Part shown: piece by piece, positions 25,725-35,188 of the stretch
Layout: every line of letters starts with the position of its first letter
Numbering within the stretch: position 1 is the first letter of the stretch
Assembly: GCF_024807225.1 (NCBI RefSeq)
Contig: NZ_JANUCO010000001.1
Span: forward strand, 2,914,001 to 2,978,000
DNA from: Chryseobacterium ginsenosidimutans
GTDB lineage: Bacteria > Bacteroidota > Bacteroidia > Flavobacteriales > Weeksellaceae
Reading direction: 5' to 3'
DNA length: 64,000 nt
Notes under the pieces: model-generated
Database searches by the model: none
Seen by the model: only the letters and a program-made list of their open reading frames with translations
What the model was told of the DNA's origin: nothing
Translations under genes and position numbers: made by a program

Positions 25725-27971
25725 TTATTTAATTTTAAATTCAAGCTTTACATTAAAGAAACGCCCTGTTAAACGTACCGGAACAGGATACATCAAATTT
25801 GTATTCGCATCTGTAATCCATTGATTGGCAACCGTGTTTCTGATATTGAAAGCATTGAAAACCTGTACTCCTAAAGTTAATTCATCAAAATTACCCCAGA
25901 AACCGTACGTTTTTTTGTTTTCTTTTCTATCGATAAATACTTTTGAAAGTCCTATATCCACTCTTTTATACGAAGGCAATGTTTTCTGATAAGTATAACC
26001 TGCCAAATAATCGATCTGCCTGTCTTCGTCCAAAACAATTGGCGATCCTGTTGGCAATCCCATTGCATAAACCAAGGTAAGATTGACACGCATTGAAGGG
26101 AATCTCGGCATATAATCCTGATAGAACATCGCAAATCTTAACCTCTGATCGGTCGGTCTCGGAATATCTCCTTTCCCGTCAATATTTTCATAAATTCTGG
26201 CGTAACTTGCAGATAACCAAGAATCAACACCCGGAACAAATTCTCCGAATAATCTTGTATCAATTCCGTACGCGTAACCTGAAGCATTATTTTTTCCTGA
26301 ATATCGGATCCTCACATTATCCATAAAATACGGAATCAGATCATTCATTTTTTTGTAATACAATTCTGTCGTAAGCTTAAACGGACGATCATCAAATTCG
26401 AATTCATAATCATTTGCCAAAATAGCCTGAATTGATCGCTGAGATTTTATATTCGGATTAAAATTACCATCTAAATCCTTGATTTCCTTATAGAAAGGCG
26501 CTTGATAATATACACCTCCCGAAAGTCTGAATAACATATCGGTATCCCAATCCGGTTTTACAGCAAATTGTGCTCTTGGAGAAAAAATAGTTTCATTATT
26601 AAAGCTCCAGTGTGAAACTCTTGCTCCCGCATTTATAAATACCTTATTGCTTCCCCACAAAAACTTCTGAGAATATTGCGCATACGCCGACATTCTTGTA
26701 GGCTCGATATGATTATTTCCTGAAATATTATAATACAAATTAAGATCAGGCGGATTTCTAGGATCAATAAGAGCCGAAATCGGTGTGCTATACCCTGCAG
26801 AATCTACTAATTTCCATTCGTTGGTAAGATCTTTCAGGTTTTCTTTTTCGTATTTAAATCCAACTTCAATATCCGTATTCACATTGGGTGAAAAACGGGT
26901 TCTGAACTGCGTTCCGTACGTTCTTACAAACAAATCGTTTCGTGCGTGCTCAATTTGTCCGCCCGTATCATATGACGTCACAGGATCTCCCGTAATAGGA
27001 TCAAAAGTCTGTAAAACGTAAGCCGAAGCAATGGAATAATATTCTCTTTCACGGTTTTGATACGCAAAAGCATCCAACGTAAATCTCCATTTATCTGACG
27101 GTTTATAGTTCATAGAAACCGTTCCCATCATATTTTTATACTTATCATCTTCACGACCGGCATAATTTACAGTAAGATTAATCGGTCTTTGTAAAGAACC
27201 AAAATCGATACTTCTTTCCTTCGGAATCATCTCATAATCATTCTGAGAATAATATCCGATGAAAGAAACCGTAAACTTCGGACTGAAATGATAATTCAGA
27301 TACGTCTGGAAATCCATATATTTAGGATTAAAGTCCGTATCTTCTTTTAACGTATTAAGAACAAGGTTTGTATTTCTGTATCTTCCTGAAAATAAAGCGG
27401 TAAACTTTTTATTACCATCCTTATCTTTTCCTGCAGCAAAACCGGTCGTTAATCTTCCTCCAATTAAACTACCTTCTCCTGAAACTTCAAATTTTTCAGG
27501 TTCACGATAATAAATATTTAAAGCGGAAGACATTTTATCACCGTATCTCGGTTCAAAACCTCCTGCAGAAAAATTCACTGTTGAAACCATGTCCGGATTA
27601 ATGATACTCAACCCTTCCTGTTGAGAATTTCTAATCAAGAAAGGTCTGTAAATCTCAATATCATTAATGTAGATAAGGTTTTCGTCATAGTTTCCACCAC
27701 GAACCATATATTGTGAAGACAGCTCGGTATTTGAGTTTACATAAGGCAAAGTTTTAAGAATCCCTTCAATTCCCCCGGAAATACTCGCCACATTCTGAGC
27801 ATCTTTTGCTGAAATTTTCACAGCAGTCATGTCATTCGTTTTTCCGGTTACTTTTTTCTGGAAAACGACTTCCTCAATATTGGTGGTTTTCAGAGTATCC
27901 TTTTTCTTCCTAACCTGAGAGAATACTAATACGGGAACCATAAGGCTCAATGGTAAAACTAGTTTTTTCAA
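25725..27971 (-). CDS. TonB-dependent outer-membrane receptor
   Basis: 748 residues: signal peptide (1-19), plug domain (about 35-150, with YMVRGGNYDENLIYINDIEI and the NPDMVSTVNFSAGGFEPRYGD stretch) and a beta-barrel ending in FFNVKLEFKIK, an aromatic-alternating last strand. No carboxypeptidase-like N-terminal extension and no SusD partner, so a polysaccharide role is unlikely. It lies just upstream of the copper genes and shares their strand, but a terminator separates them. Substrate unknown; metal or siderophore uptake are options. Confidence 0.88.
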   Translation of the reverse strand: MKKLVLPLSLMVPVLVFSQVRKKKDTLKTTNIEEVVFQKKVTGKTNDMTAVKISAKDAQNVASISGGIEGILKTLPYVNSNTELSSQYMVRGGNYDENLIYINDIEIYRPFLIRNSQQEGLSIINPDMVSTVNFSAGGFEPRYGDKMSSALNIYYREPEKFEVSGEGSLIGGRLTTGFAAGKDKDGNKKFTALFSGRYRNTNLVLNTLKEDTDFNPKYMDFQTYLNYHFSPKFTVSFIGYYSQNDYEMIPKERSIDFGSLQRPINLTVNYAGREDDKYKNMMGTVSMNYKPSDKWRFTLDAFAYQNREREYYSIASAYVLQTFDPITGDPVTSYDTGGQIEHARNDLFVRTYGTQFRTRFSPNVNTDIEVGFKYEKENLKDLTNEWKLVDSAGYSTPISALIDPRNPPDLNLYYNISGNNHIEPTRMSAYAQYSQKFLWGSNKVFINAGARVSHWSFNNETIFSPRAQFAVKPDWDTDMLFRLSGGVYYQAPFYKEIKDLDGNFNPNIKSQRSIQAILANDYEFEFDDRPFKLTTELYYKKMNDLIPYFMDNVRIRYSGKNNASGYAYGIDTRLFGEFVPGVDSWLSASYARIYENIDGKGDIPRPTDQRLRFAMFYQDYMPRFPSMRVNLTLVYAMGLPTGSPIVLDEDRQIDYLAGYTYQKTLPSYKRVDIGLSKVFIDRKENKKTYGFWGNFDELTLGVQVFNAFNIRNTVANQWITDANTNLMYPVPVRLTGRFFNVKLEFKIK

Positions 27972-28184
27972 AAGAAATGCTTTAAAATTTCAAACGTGAA
28001 TATATAAATTTTATTTTAACTTATTTAAACTTTATTTAACAGTACAAAAACTGAAAACTAAATAATCAATATACTCTACTTCAGACTTTCGTCTCTTATC
28101 AGAGGAGTATGGAAAACAATTTCGAATTTTCTAAAAAGTGTTTTTAGTGTTAATTTTTAATTTAAATAAATTAACTGAAGAGAA

Positions 28185-28994
28185 TTATAAAATCGCTTCT
28201 CTTACTCTTGTCAATTTCTGTAACAAATCTTCTAAAAGGTCTAATCTTAGCATGTTTGCACCATCAGATAAAGCGGTTTCGGGAGTCGGATGAGTTTCGA
28301 TGAAAATTCCATCCGCACCTACTGCGATTCCTGCTTTGGCAACTGTTTCAATAAGATCCGGTCTTCCTCCAGTTACTCCGGAACTTTGGTTTGGCTGTTG
28401 TAAAGAATGCGTAACATCCAGAATTACAGGCGCATAATTTCTCATTGTAGGAATTCCTCTGTAATCAACAATTAAATCGGTGTAACCAAAAGAATTTCCT
28501 CTTTCTATAATCGCAACTCTCGGATTATCAGAATCTGTAACCTTCTGAACAGCGAATTTCATGGATTCAGGAGAAAGAAATTGTCCTTTTTTTAATGAAA
28601 CACATTTTCCTGTTTTTGCAGCGGCAATCAAAAGATCTGTCTGACGCACCAAAAATGCCGGAATCTGCAGAACATCAACATATTGAGCAGCCAAAGCAGC
28701 ATGGTCATTTTCGTGAATATCTGTCGTGGTCGGAATATTGAAAGTTTCACCAACTTTTTTAAGGATTTCCAAAGATTTTTCTTCACCAATCGTCGTAAAA
28801 GAATCTACTCTGCTTCTGTTGGCTTTTTTGAAACTTCCTTTGAAAATATAGGGAATATTATATTTATTGGTTAATTCTACCACTTTTTCAGCGATTCTTA
28901 GCGCCATATCTTCGCCTTCAATAATACACGGTCCGGCAATTAAGAAAAAGTTTTTTGAATCTTTGTGATGAATATTATCTAAATATTGAATCAT
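28185..28994 (-). CDS. kdsA: 3-deoxy-8-phosphooctulonate synthase KdsA
   Basis: 269 residues. Condenses phosphoenolpyruvate with arabinose-5-phosphate to KDO-8-phosphate for lipopolysaccharide core. Motifs: FLIAGPCIIEGED (18-30), YIFKGSFKKANRSR (substrate lysines), TTDIHEND, GQFLSPESMKFAV and DVTHSLQQPN. The residue after the first KANRS block and the Cys-free IAGPC context do not settle whether it is the metal-dependent form. Its pathway partner kdsB is at 48738. Confidence 0.95.
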   Translation of the reverse strand: MIQYLDNIHHKDSKNFFLIAGPCIIEGEDMALRIAEKVVELTNKYNIPYIFKGSFKKANRSRVDSFTTIGEEKSLEILKKVGETFNIPTTTDIHENDHAALAAQYVDVLQIPAFLVRQTDLLIAAAKTGKCVSLKKGQFLSPESMKFAVQKVTDSDNPRVAIIERGNSFGYTDLIVDYRGIPTMRNYAPVILDVTHSLQQPNQSSGVTGGRPDLIETVAKAGIAVGADGIFIETHPTPETALSDGANMLRLDLLEDLLQKLTRVREAIL

Positions 28995-29166
28995 TTTTAT
29001 TTTAATTATAAAGTTCAGTAAAAATACTGAGAAAGTTCGGAAATCCGAAATTATTTGAAAGCTTTAACAGACTATGGTTGCAATAGTTTTATTCTTTTGG
29101 ATTTTTATTTTAGGGATGCTTCGACTGCTTCGTGCTCCTTTAGATTTGTCTAAGCATCTTTTTTAT

Positions 29167-29258
29167 TCTCGCAGATTTGGCAGATGACGCAGATTTTTTT
29201 TAATTTTTTGTCGTTAAGTTTAACGCAAACTTCTGCGTAATCTCCTAAATCTGCGAGA
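29167..29258. repeat. 92-bp palindrome (TCTCGCAGATTT family)
   Basis: TCTCGCAGATTT (29167-29178) is exactly complementary to 29247-29258. An inner pair, 29182-29193 with 29232-29243, matches except for one mismatch. The centre carries CGTTAA-GT-TTAACG. It ends ten bases before the stop of the DUF1697 gene, so it may also terminate it. Confidence 0.75.
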
Positions 29259-29268
29259 GAATATCAAA

Positions 29269-29793
29269 TCAAAACTTCTTTAAAATCTTCTCAAAAGTAT
29301 TAATATTTCTGCTTGTAAATTGATCTTTCAAGCTTTTCTTGCCTAAAATTTTACCAAAAGTAGAATCCAGTGTATTTCCCTTTGGAATTTGCCAATAGAA
29401 AATAGTATTGACAATTTTTGCGCCTTCATTTTCTGTTTTTGAGGCGCTTTCGAATTCTCTCATTAAAATATTCTCAATTCCGTCAGTTCCGACGAAGGTA
29501 TAGGAATGAAGATCTTCATTTTTTTCAAAAGGATTCCCGTTCCAGAAATTTTCTATTTCTTCCTGAGATTTTACGAATAAAAATGCTTCATAAGAAAAAT
29601 GATCAGACATTGCTTTTTCAAGGATTTTTTTTAATTCATCGGCTTTTTTATCCGACGAAAAAACAATATTTCCGGAAGCTAAAATCGAAATCACCTCTTC
29701 CATTCCCGCATCTTTGAAAACCTGACAGACTTCCGCCATTTTCATGTTGGTTCCTTTTACGTTGACGCCGCGGAGAAAAGCACAGTATTTCAT
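29269..29793 (-). CDS. DUF1697 family protein
   Basis: 174 residues, the normal length. It starts with the family signature YCAFLRGVNVKGTN, followed by LASGNIVFSS and, near the C-terminus, FYWQIPKGNTLDSTF and ITSRNINTFEKI-like sequence (TSRNINTFEKILKK). Cytoplasmic, no known activity. The gene is not linked in operon to its neighbours. Confidence 0.88.
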   Translation of the reverse strand: MKYCAFLRGVNVKGTNMKMAEVCQVFKDAGMEEVISILASGNIVFSSDKKADELKKILEKAMSDHFSYEAFLFVKSQEEIENFWNGNPFEKNEDLHSYTFVGTDGIENILMREFESASKTENEGAKIVNTIFYWQIPKGNTLDSTFGKILGKKSLKDQFTSRNINTFEKILKKF

Positions 29794-29898
29794 AGTTGTT
29801 GGAGAATTTTAGAGTATTAGAGTTTGAGTGTTTTGGAGTTGGTGAGTCTTGAAAATAAAGTAAACTTCAAACATCCAACTTCTGTCTTCCAGCCCAAT

Positions 29899-31386
29899 TT
29901 AATCAACTCTTTCGTACAAATTATAATCTGTTCCGGAAGGTTTTAAAATATAAATTTTTTCTAAGATTTTATTATCACTTTTCAGATGATCTTTTACCCG
30001 GAATTCTTTTAATAATTTATAATGAATTTTAAAATATTCCGCATCTTTTTTTGAATATAAATCGTCGTAAGAAAGCAGATATTTCGGTTTCCTTTTTTTG
30101 ACAGTATTGATCCAGAAATTGGGTTTATCTTTTTTAATTTCTTCCTGAACTCCTTTATCGACCAAACCAACTTCATCAATCGTTTTTAAGCCCGAAAAAT
30201 AAGGAACATAACCTGCAGGCTCTAATAAAATCCATTGTTTTTTATCTTTTTCATATTGATTTAAAAATACTCCGATGGTTCTTCGGTAATTCCATTCTCC
30301 GTTTCCGGTTGCGATAGAATGTATTGTTTGAAAAGCCAACATTGGAATAATGTAAACCACGATTAATAAAGATAACCATAAGTTTTTTTTAACCTTTTGC
30401 TCTAAAACAAAAATTAAAATCGGGACAAAAAGTAAGATCTGCGGAACCCAATAATACCAATCGAAAAGGCTTTTCTGAGAAAGGAAAATCAACTGTTTTA
30501 CCCATCCGAAAATGAAGATCATCCAAAGGAAGTAGTTTCTTTTTTCTCTTTGTCTTACCAAATAAATGAAACATAATATTTCGAAAATCAATAATAAAAT
30601 GGTCAGTGGATTGAAGTCTCCCGGAAGTTTCAGCATTCCCCAAAAGTTTCCGAAATTTAATCTGAAATACTCTACATTTTGTTCCAATGTAAAATGTTTA
30701 TCATAAGCCAGTTTTTTAGCAACAATCGTATTATTAACGATCTCGCCAAAATAAAACCAGTTGAAAGCCAAAGCCGTCGAAACTCCTAAAATTCCACCTA
30801 AAATATAGCTCCATTTTATTTTTTTAGTCCAGAATACATCAACCAAAAAGATAATTCCTAAGAAAATAACGGTATCAATTCTCGTGAATAGAATTAAGAT
30901 CGGCAAGATGATAAAAGCCCATTTTTTACCTTTATTAAAGCCATAATACAACAAAGCCATTTCTAAAAAGAAAAGAATTCCGTATTCCATTCCGAGGATT
31001 GAAATTTTTATGGCGGGAGGTAAAATTCCAACTAAAAATATAAAGATTGCTTTATGCCAGACATTTTTTAAAACCAAATGCGAAAGCAGCAAAGTACCTA
31101 TTGTAAAAAGTATCGAATTAAAGATAAGAATCGGCTCAATAAAGTTCTCTTTTCCGAAAATTACATTAAAAAACCAGGAAACAAAAACGTATAAATGAGT
31201 GGTAGATGCAGAGATTTTCGTCGCCCCGTTGAACCCGATTACTCCGTAATCCAAAAGGTTTTGGGCGACTCTCCATGTGATGAAGGCATCTTCCTGAATG
31301 TAGTGTGTTAATAAAAATAATAGTTTAAAAACGACTGTAACAGCTACAGCATAAATTGGGATTTTGGTGTTTTTTTTCTCTGCCAT
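29899..31386 (-). CDS. GT-C-like polytopic membrane protein
   Basis: 495 residues from the ATG at 31386. A longer frame to 31440 would overlap both the upstream terminator and the -7 element, so it is rejected. About ten hydrophobic helices fill residues 10-385, followed by a soluble C-terminal region. The first loop carries QEDAFITWR, like the acidic pair in the first loop of GT-C glycosyltransferases that use lipid-linked sugars. Lies after a DUF2723 gene of similar architecture. Probably a protein or envelope glycosyltransferase; acceptor unknown. Confidence 0.6.
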   Translation of the reverse strand: MAEKKNTKIPIYAVAVTVVFKLLFLLTHYIQEDAFITWRVAQNLLDYGVIGFNGATKISASTTHLYVFVSWFFNVIFGKENFIEPILIFNSILFTIGTLLLSHLVLKNVWHKAIFIFLVGILPPAIKISILGMEYGILFFLEMALLYYGFNKGKKWAFIILPILILFTRIDTVIFLGIIFLVDVFWTKKIKWSYILGGILGVSTALAFNWFYFGEIVNNTIVAKKLAYDKHFTLEQNVEYFRLNFGNFWGMLKLPGDFNPLTILLLIFEILCFIYLVRQREKRNYFLWMIFIFGWVKQLIFLSQKSLFDWYYWVPQILLFVPILIFVLEQKVKKNLWLSLLIVVYIIPMLAFQTIHSIATGNGEWNYRRTIGVFLNQYEKDKKQWILLEPAGYVPYFSGLKTIDEVGLVDKGVQEEIKKDKPNFWINTVKKRKPKYLLSYDDLYSKKDAEYFKIHYKLLKEFRVKDHLKSDNKILEKIYILKPSGTDYNLYERVD

Positions 31387-31404
31387 TGTGCTTCTTTGAT
31401 TAGG

Positions 31405-31412
31405 CAAATATA
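31405..31412 (-). promoter_or_regulatory. -7 element of the GT-C-like gene
   Basis: TATATTTG on the minus strand, 19 bases upstream of the chosen ATG. It lies between the DUF2723 terminator and the gene, so the two genes can be transcribed separately. Confidence 0.6.
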
Positions 31413-31443
31413 ATCTTAAAATTTTTGAATCCAAATACATAAA

Positions 31444-31470
31444 AAAAAACGGAACCGAAGTCCCGTTTTA
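31444..31470 (-). terminator. Terminator of the DUF2723 gene
   Basis: AAAACGG (31445-31451) pairs with CCGTTTT (31462-31468); the minus strand continues with eight T in a row. It starts 11 bases after the DUF2723 stop. Confidence 0.8.
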
Positions 31471-31480
31471 AATTTTGTTA

Positions 31481-34400
31481 TTATTGCGTTGCTTTAATAA
31501 TCGAATTGGTGATTTGATTTTCCTTTTCTTTCGAATAAGTAGAATCAAAAGGTTCCATTATATCAAATAAATATTGGTAGAATGGCGTTATCTTTTGCAC
31601 CTGTTCAGACTCGGTCATTGCTTTTTCCTTGCCCATTTCTTTAAGATTTTCAATGAATGTATTGAATTTCTTATCGATCGGTTCTATTGATTTTACAAGG
31701 TAATCGTACGCTTTATCTTTCTGTCCGATTCTTGTGTATCCGTCGGTAACAGCAGAGATTACTAATGAATATTCCATTGGTTTTGTTCTGATCTGTTTTC
31801 TCAGATAACTTTGATCAGACTTGCTTAAACTCATGTAATAATCATATTCTTCAAAGATTCCTTTCTTAAGAACTTCTGCCAATTGCAATCCTTTTTTCTC
31901 CTGTCCTGAAACGATATATCCGTAAACCATTGAGCTTAAAGAACGTGGATCGTTGTATTTCTGTGCAGGAATTTCTTTGGAAGCTAGATCCAATAATTCC
32001 AGTGCCTTTCCTTTTTGTCCCATTGTTGCTAAAGCTGCTGCTGCTCTGCTTGCAGATGCTCTGTAGCTCATAATGTTTGATGTTGCAGTTTCATCGAAGT
32101 GAGCATTCAGATCTTTGAAATTACCCCATCTGTAATTTTTAACAATATTATATAAAGAATTAGCGTCTACTCTTCCCATTTCACCATCCGGAGTTTGCGG
32201 TGTATGAATCGGGATCAATCTGTAACTGAATCCGTCAAACTGAAGATATTCGTCTAGATAGAAAATATTTTCGCTGTCGTAGATACCTCCTGAAGAGAAG
32301 TTGATTGGTCTTTTCCAGTCGAAATTTGCCAATACATCAAGCAAGATCAGGTTATTCTTGTAAAGCGTATTTCCTTTATACGTAATCATGATTTGATTCA
32401 CTGTATTTGGAAGATCTGCCTGATTGATGATTCCTGCCTGTAGAGCATTTACTTTATTTACTGGTAAAATGAATTTATTTACGGGTAAAATATTGTATTT
32501 CTCATACTTTTCTTCTCCGAAATACATTTTTAGCAATTCATTTTTCGCAGGAGACGAATGTTTAAGGAAATTAATCGCTTCCTTCATGGTCATAGAATCC
32601 TGAGTAAGATATTTTTTGAATTCTGCAAATTCTGTTTCCGGAGCTCCCTGTTGTTTCAACATAGAGAAAACTCCTTGCCAGTCGTCTTTTTTCATCATGT
32701 AGATCTGGTCGTTAACACCATCTCTGTAGTCATCATGAGTCAATACGCCTGGAACTGCAGCTGCATTATACGTTCTTCTTTTGATCTGATCGATATTCCA
32801 AGGCGTTGAAGCTAATGTGAAGTTCACCACTTTTACATCGTCTCTCAATTGTTGAGTTTCCTGAATTGCCCAAACCGGATACGTATCATTATCACCGTAA
32901 ACAAACATAATATCGTTTTTCGGTAAAGATTTTAATACAGAATATCCGTAGTCGTAAGAAGTATATCTGTTGTGTCTGTTGTGTACATTATAATTCTGGA
33001 AGCCCATCATAAAAGGAACTCCTAATAAAATTACCCCTGCAGCGACGTTTGCTACATTAGATTTTACTTTTGATTGAAGTAACCAGAGAAGTCCTCCCGC
33101 TCCAAGTCCGATCCAGATGGAAAAGGCGTAGAACGAACCCACCATTGCGTAATCTCTCTCTCTCGGCTCAAAAGGTTTTACCCCTGTATAGAAAACAATT
33201 CCGACACTCGTTATCACAAATAATGATAAGATAGCGTAGAATCTGCCAAAGTCTTTATTTAATTGGAAGAAGAATCCAATTAATCCTAATAATAAAGGTA
33301 AAAAGAAGAATTTTACTGTACTTTCATTTTTAAATTTCGCAGGCATTTTCTCCTGATTTCCCCACAAAGCATCATCAATAAAAGAAATCCCTGAAACCCA
33401 GTTTCCTCTTGTGCTTTCCATGTTTCCTTCAAGGTCATTCTGGCGTCCTACGAAGTTCCACATGAGATATCTCACAAAATAATATCCGTTTTGGAATGTA
33501 ATGAAATAATCTAAATTCTGAGCCAGAGAAGGCTTTTGAACATTAATTAAGTTATATTGCTTTACCTTTAAATAATCAGCAGCCGTAATCGACTTATCTT
33601 CATATTTTTGTCTTAGTTCCTCAAAGATCTGTTTAGCTTCAGGACTGTCGGCAACATCTTCATTTGAATAATTAAATGTAAAATCCGGCGCTCCGTACAT
33701 AGAAATGTAATTTGCCATTACATCTTTATCTTCATTAAACATTCTCGGCATGAAGCCTACATGAGCTTTATTGAAAACATAATTAAATCTGTCTCCTGTT
33801 TTTCTATAAGTTCCTGATTTCTCATCTTTTTCGTAGATTTCTCCCGTTTTCTGAGTTTTGAAACTTCCGTCTTCATTTTTATCAATTCCGTTTGCATCAA
33901 GGAAAGCGGTGTAATTTTGACCGTAAATTGTAGGCCAGTCACCGTATTGCTCTCTGTTATAATAATCCAACATACCGATCGCGTTATCCGGATCATTAAG
34001 GTTCATCGGAGGATTTGCATTGGCTCTGATGGGAATTACCATCCAGCAAGAGAAACCAATCATCATAAAAACTACGGATAAAGCAATCGTCTGATAAAGA
34101 TTTTTCTTCATCTTTTTTGAATATGTAATCAGGAAATAACAGATCGCAATCATTAAAATAAACGCTACAATCGTTCCTGAATGGAAAGGTAATCCTAATC
34201 CGTTGACAAAGAAAATTTCAAGTTTCCCGAACAAGGTCATAATCAAAGGGAAAATTCCTTTAAATACAATCGCTAAAATAAGCAATGTAATAAGATTCGC
34301 CCAGATGAAATTTTTCCAGGTGAATTTGTATTTTCTGGCATAATACACAAAACAAACCGCAGGAATCGCCAACATACACATCATGTGAACCCCTACAGAA

Positions 34401-34966
34401 AGTCCTAAAATGAAGAAAATAAGAATAATCCATCGTTCATTGTCTGAAGACAGATATTCGTTTTCCCATTTTGTAATCAACCAGACTAAAAGTGCGATGA
34501 ACATAGACGCCATCGAATACACTTCCCCTTCTACCGCAGAAAACCAGAACGTATCTGAAAAGGTGAAGCACAAAGCTCCCACCATACCTGCAAAAAGAAT
34601 AGAAATCTCCTGATGTTTGGTGATCTCTTCAAAGTCTTTGTTGAGAAGTCTTCTCACGAAATGTGTAATTGTCCAGAACAAAAACAAAATCGTAAATGCA
34701 CTAAACAATGCAGACATCGCGTTGATCACGATAGAATAATTTTCGCCGTTCCCTAAAGCAAAAATGGCTGCCACAGCACCCACAATCTGGAATAATGCAG
34801 CTCCAGGAGCGTGCGTTACTTCAAGCTTTACAGCCGAGGAAATGTACTCGCCACAATCCCAAAAACTGAAATTCGGTTCTATGGTGGACAAGTACGTGAA
34901 AAATGCAATGACGAAAACAGCCCATCCGAGGACGGTGTTCCATTGCCTAAAAGCCCAATTTTTCAT
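31481..34966 (-). CDS. DUF2723 membrane protein, TMEM260-like
   Basis: 1161 residues. The N-terminal part (about 15-330) has many helices and the family block NFSFWDCGEYISSAVK and HAPGAALFQI, a GT-C-like first loop. A second membrane region spans about 545-660. The C-terminal 450 residues are soluble, with helical repeats (ALATMGQKGKALELLDLASK) that look like TPR. DUF2723 proteins are conserved in Bacteroidota. Human TMEM260, in the same family, is an O-mannosyltransferase, so a protein-glycosylation role is plausible but inferred. Unusually large single-gene transcript with its own terminator. Confidence 0.85.
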   Translation of the reverse strand: MKNWAFRQWNTVLGWAVFVIAFFTYLSTIEPNFSFWDCGEYISSAVKLEVTHAPGAALFQIVGAVAAIFALGNGENYSIVINAMSALFSAFTILFLFWTITHFVRRLLNKDFEEITKHQEISILFAGMVGALCFTFSDTFWFSAVEGEVYSMASMFIALLVWLITKWENEYLSSDNERWIILIFFILGLSVGVHMMCMLAIPAVCFVYYARKYKFTWKNFIWANLITLLILAIVFKGIFPLIMTLFGKLEIFFVNGLGLPFHSGTIVAFILMIAICYFLITYSKKMKKNLYQTIALSVVFMMIGFSCWMVIPIRANANPPMNLNDPDNAIGMLDYYNREQYGDWPTIYGQNYTAFLDANGIDKNEDGSFKTQKTGEIYEKDEKSGTYRKTGDRFNYVFNKAHVGFMPRMFNEDKDVMANYISMYGAPDFTFNYSNEDVADSPEAKQIFEELRQKYEDKSITAADYLKVKQYNLINVQKPSLAQNLDYFITFQNGYYFVRYLMWNFVGRQNDLEGNMESTRGNWVSGISFIDDALWGNQEKMPAKFKNESTVKFFFLPLLLGLIGFFFQLNKDFGRFYAILSLFVITSVGIVFYTGVKPFEPRERDYAMVGSFYAFSIWIGLGAGGLLWLLQSKVKSNVANVAAGVILLGVPFMMGFQNYNVHNRHNRYTSYDYGYSVLKSLPKNDIMFVYGDNDTYPVWAIQETQQLRDDVKVVNFTLASTPWNIDQIKRRTYNAAAVPGVLTHDDYRDGVNDQIYMMKKDDWQGVFSMLKQQGAPETEFAEFKKYLTQDSMTMKEAINFLKHSSPAKNELLKMYFGEEKYEKYNILPVNKFILPVNKVNALQAGIINQADLPNTVNQIMITYKGNTLYKNNLILLDVLANFDWKRPINFSSGGIYDSENIFYLDEYLQFDGFSYRLIPIHTPQTPDGEMGRVDANSLYNIVKNYRWGNFKDLNAHFDETATSNIMSYRASASRAAAALATMGQKGKALELLDLASKEIPAQKYNDPRSLSSMVYGYIVSGQEKKGLQLAEVLKKGIFEEYDYYMSLSKSDQSYLRKQIRTKPMEYSLVISAVTDGYTRIGQKDKAYDYLVKSIEPIDKKFNTFIENLKEMGKEKAMTESEQVQKITPFYQYLFDIMEPFDSTYSKEKENQITNSIIKATQ

Positions 34967-35149
34967 AGTAATAAATCAATTATGCGAAAATAACGCTTTT
35001 ATATGATTTTAGGCGGTTTTTAACAAAATTTAAAGATTTTGGCTCGCTTTTTGAAAACTTTCGGGTTGACATAGTAATAGAAAATAAAATTTTATCTATT
35101 TTAGAGGTTAGAAATCAAACAAAAGTTTAGAAATAAATTTATTTTTTTG

Positions 35150-35157
35150 TATTTTTG
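35150..35157 (+). promoter_or_regulatory. -7 element of the cysteine-synthase-like gene
   Basis: TATTTTTG matches TAnnTTTG. Transcription would begin near 35164, giving a leader of about 25 bases. Confidence 0.55.
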
Positions 35158-35188
35158 CCGACAGATTTTTATTGAAAAATAACAAATA

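Noticed and set aside
29899..31440. Start of the GT-C-like gene at 31440
   Set aside because: It overlaps the DUF2723 terminator and lies upstream of the -7 element at 31405.
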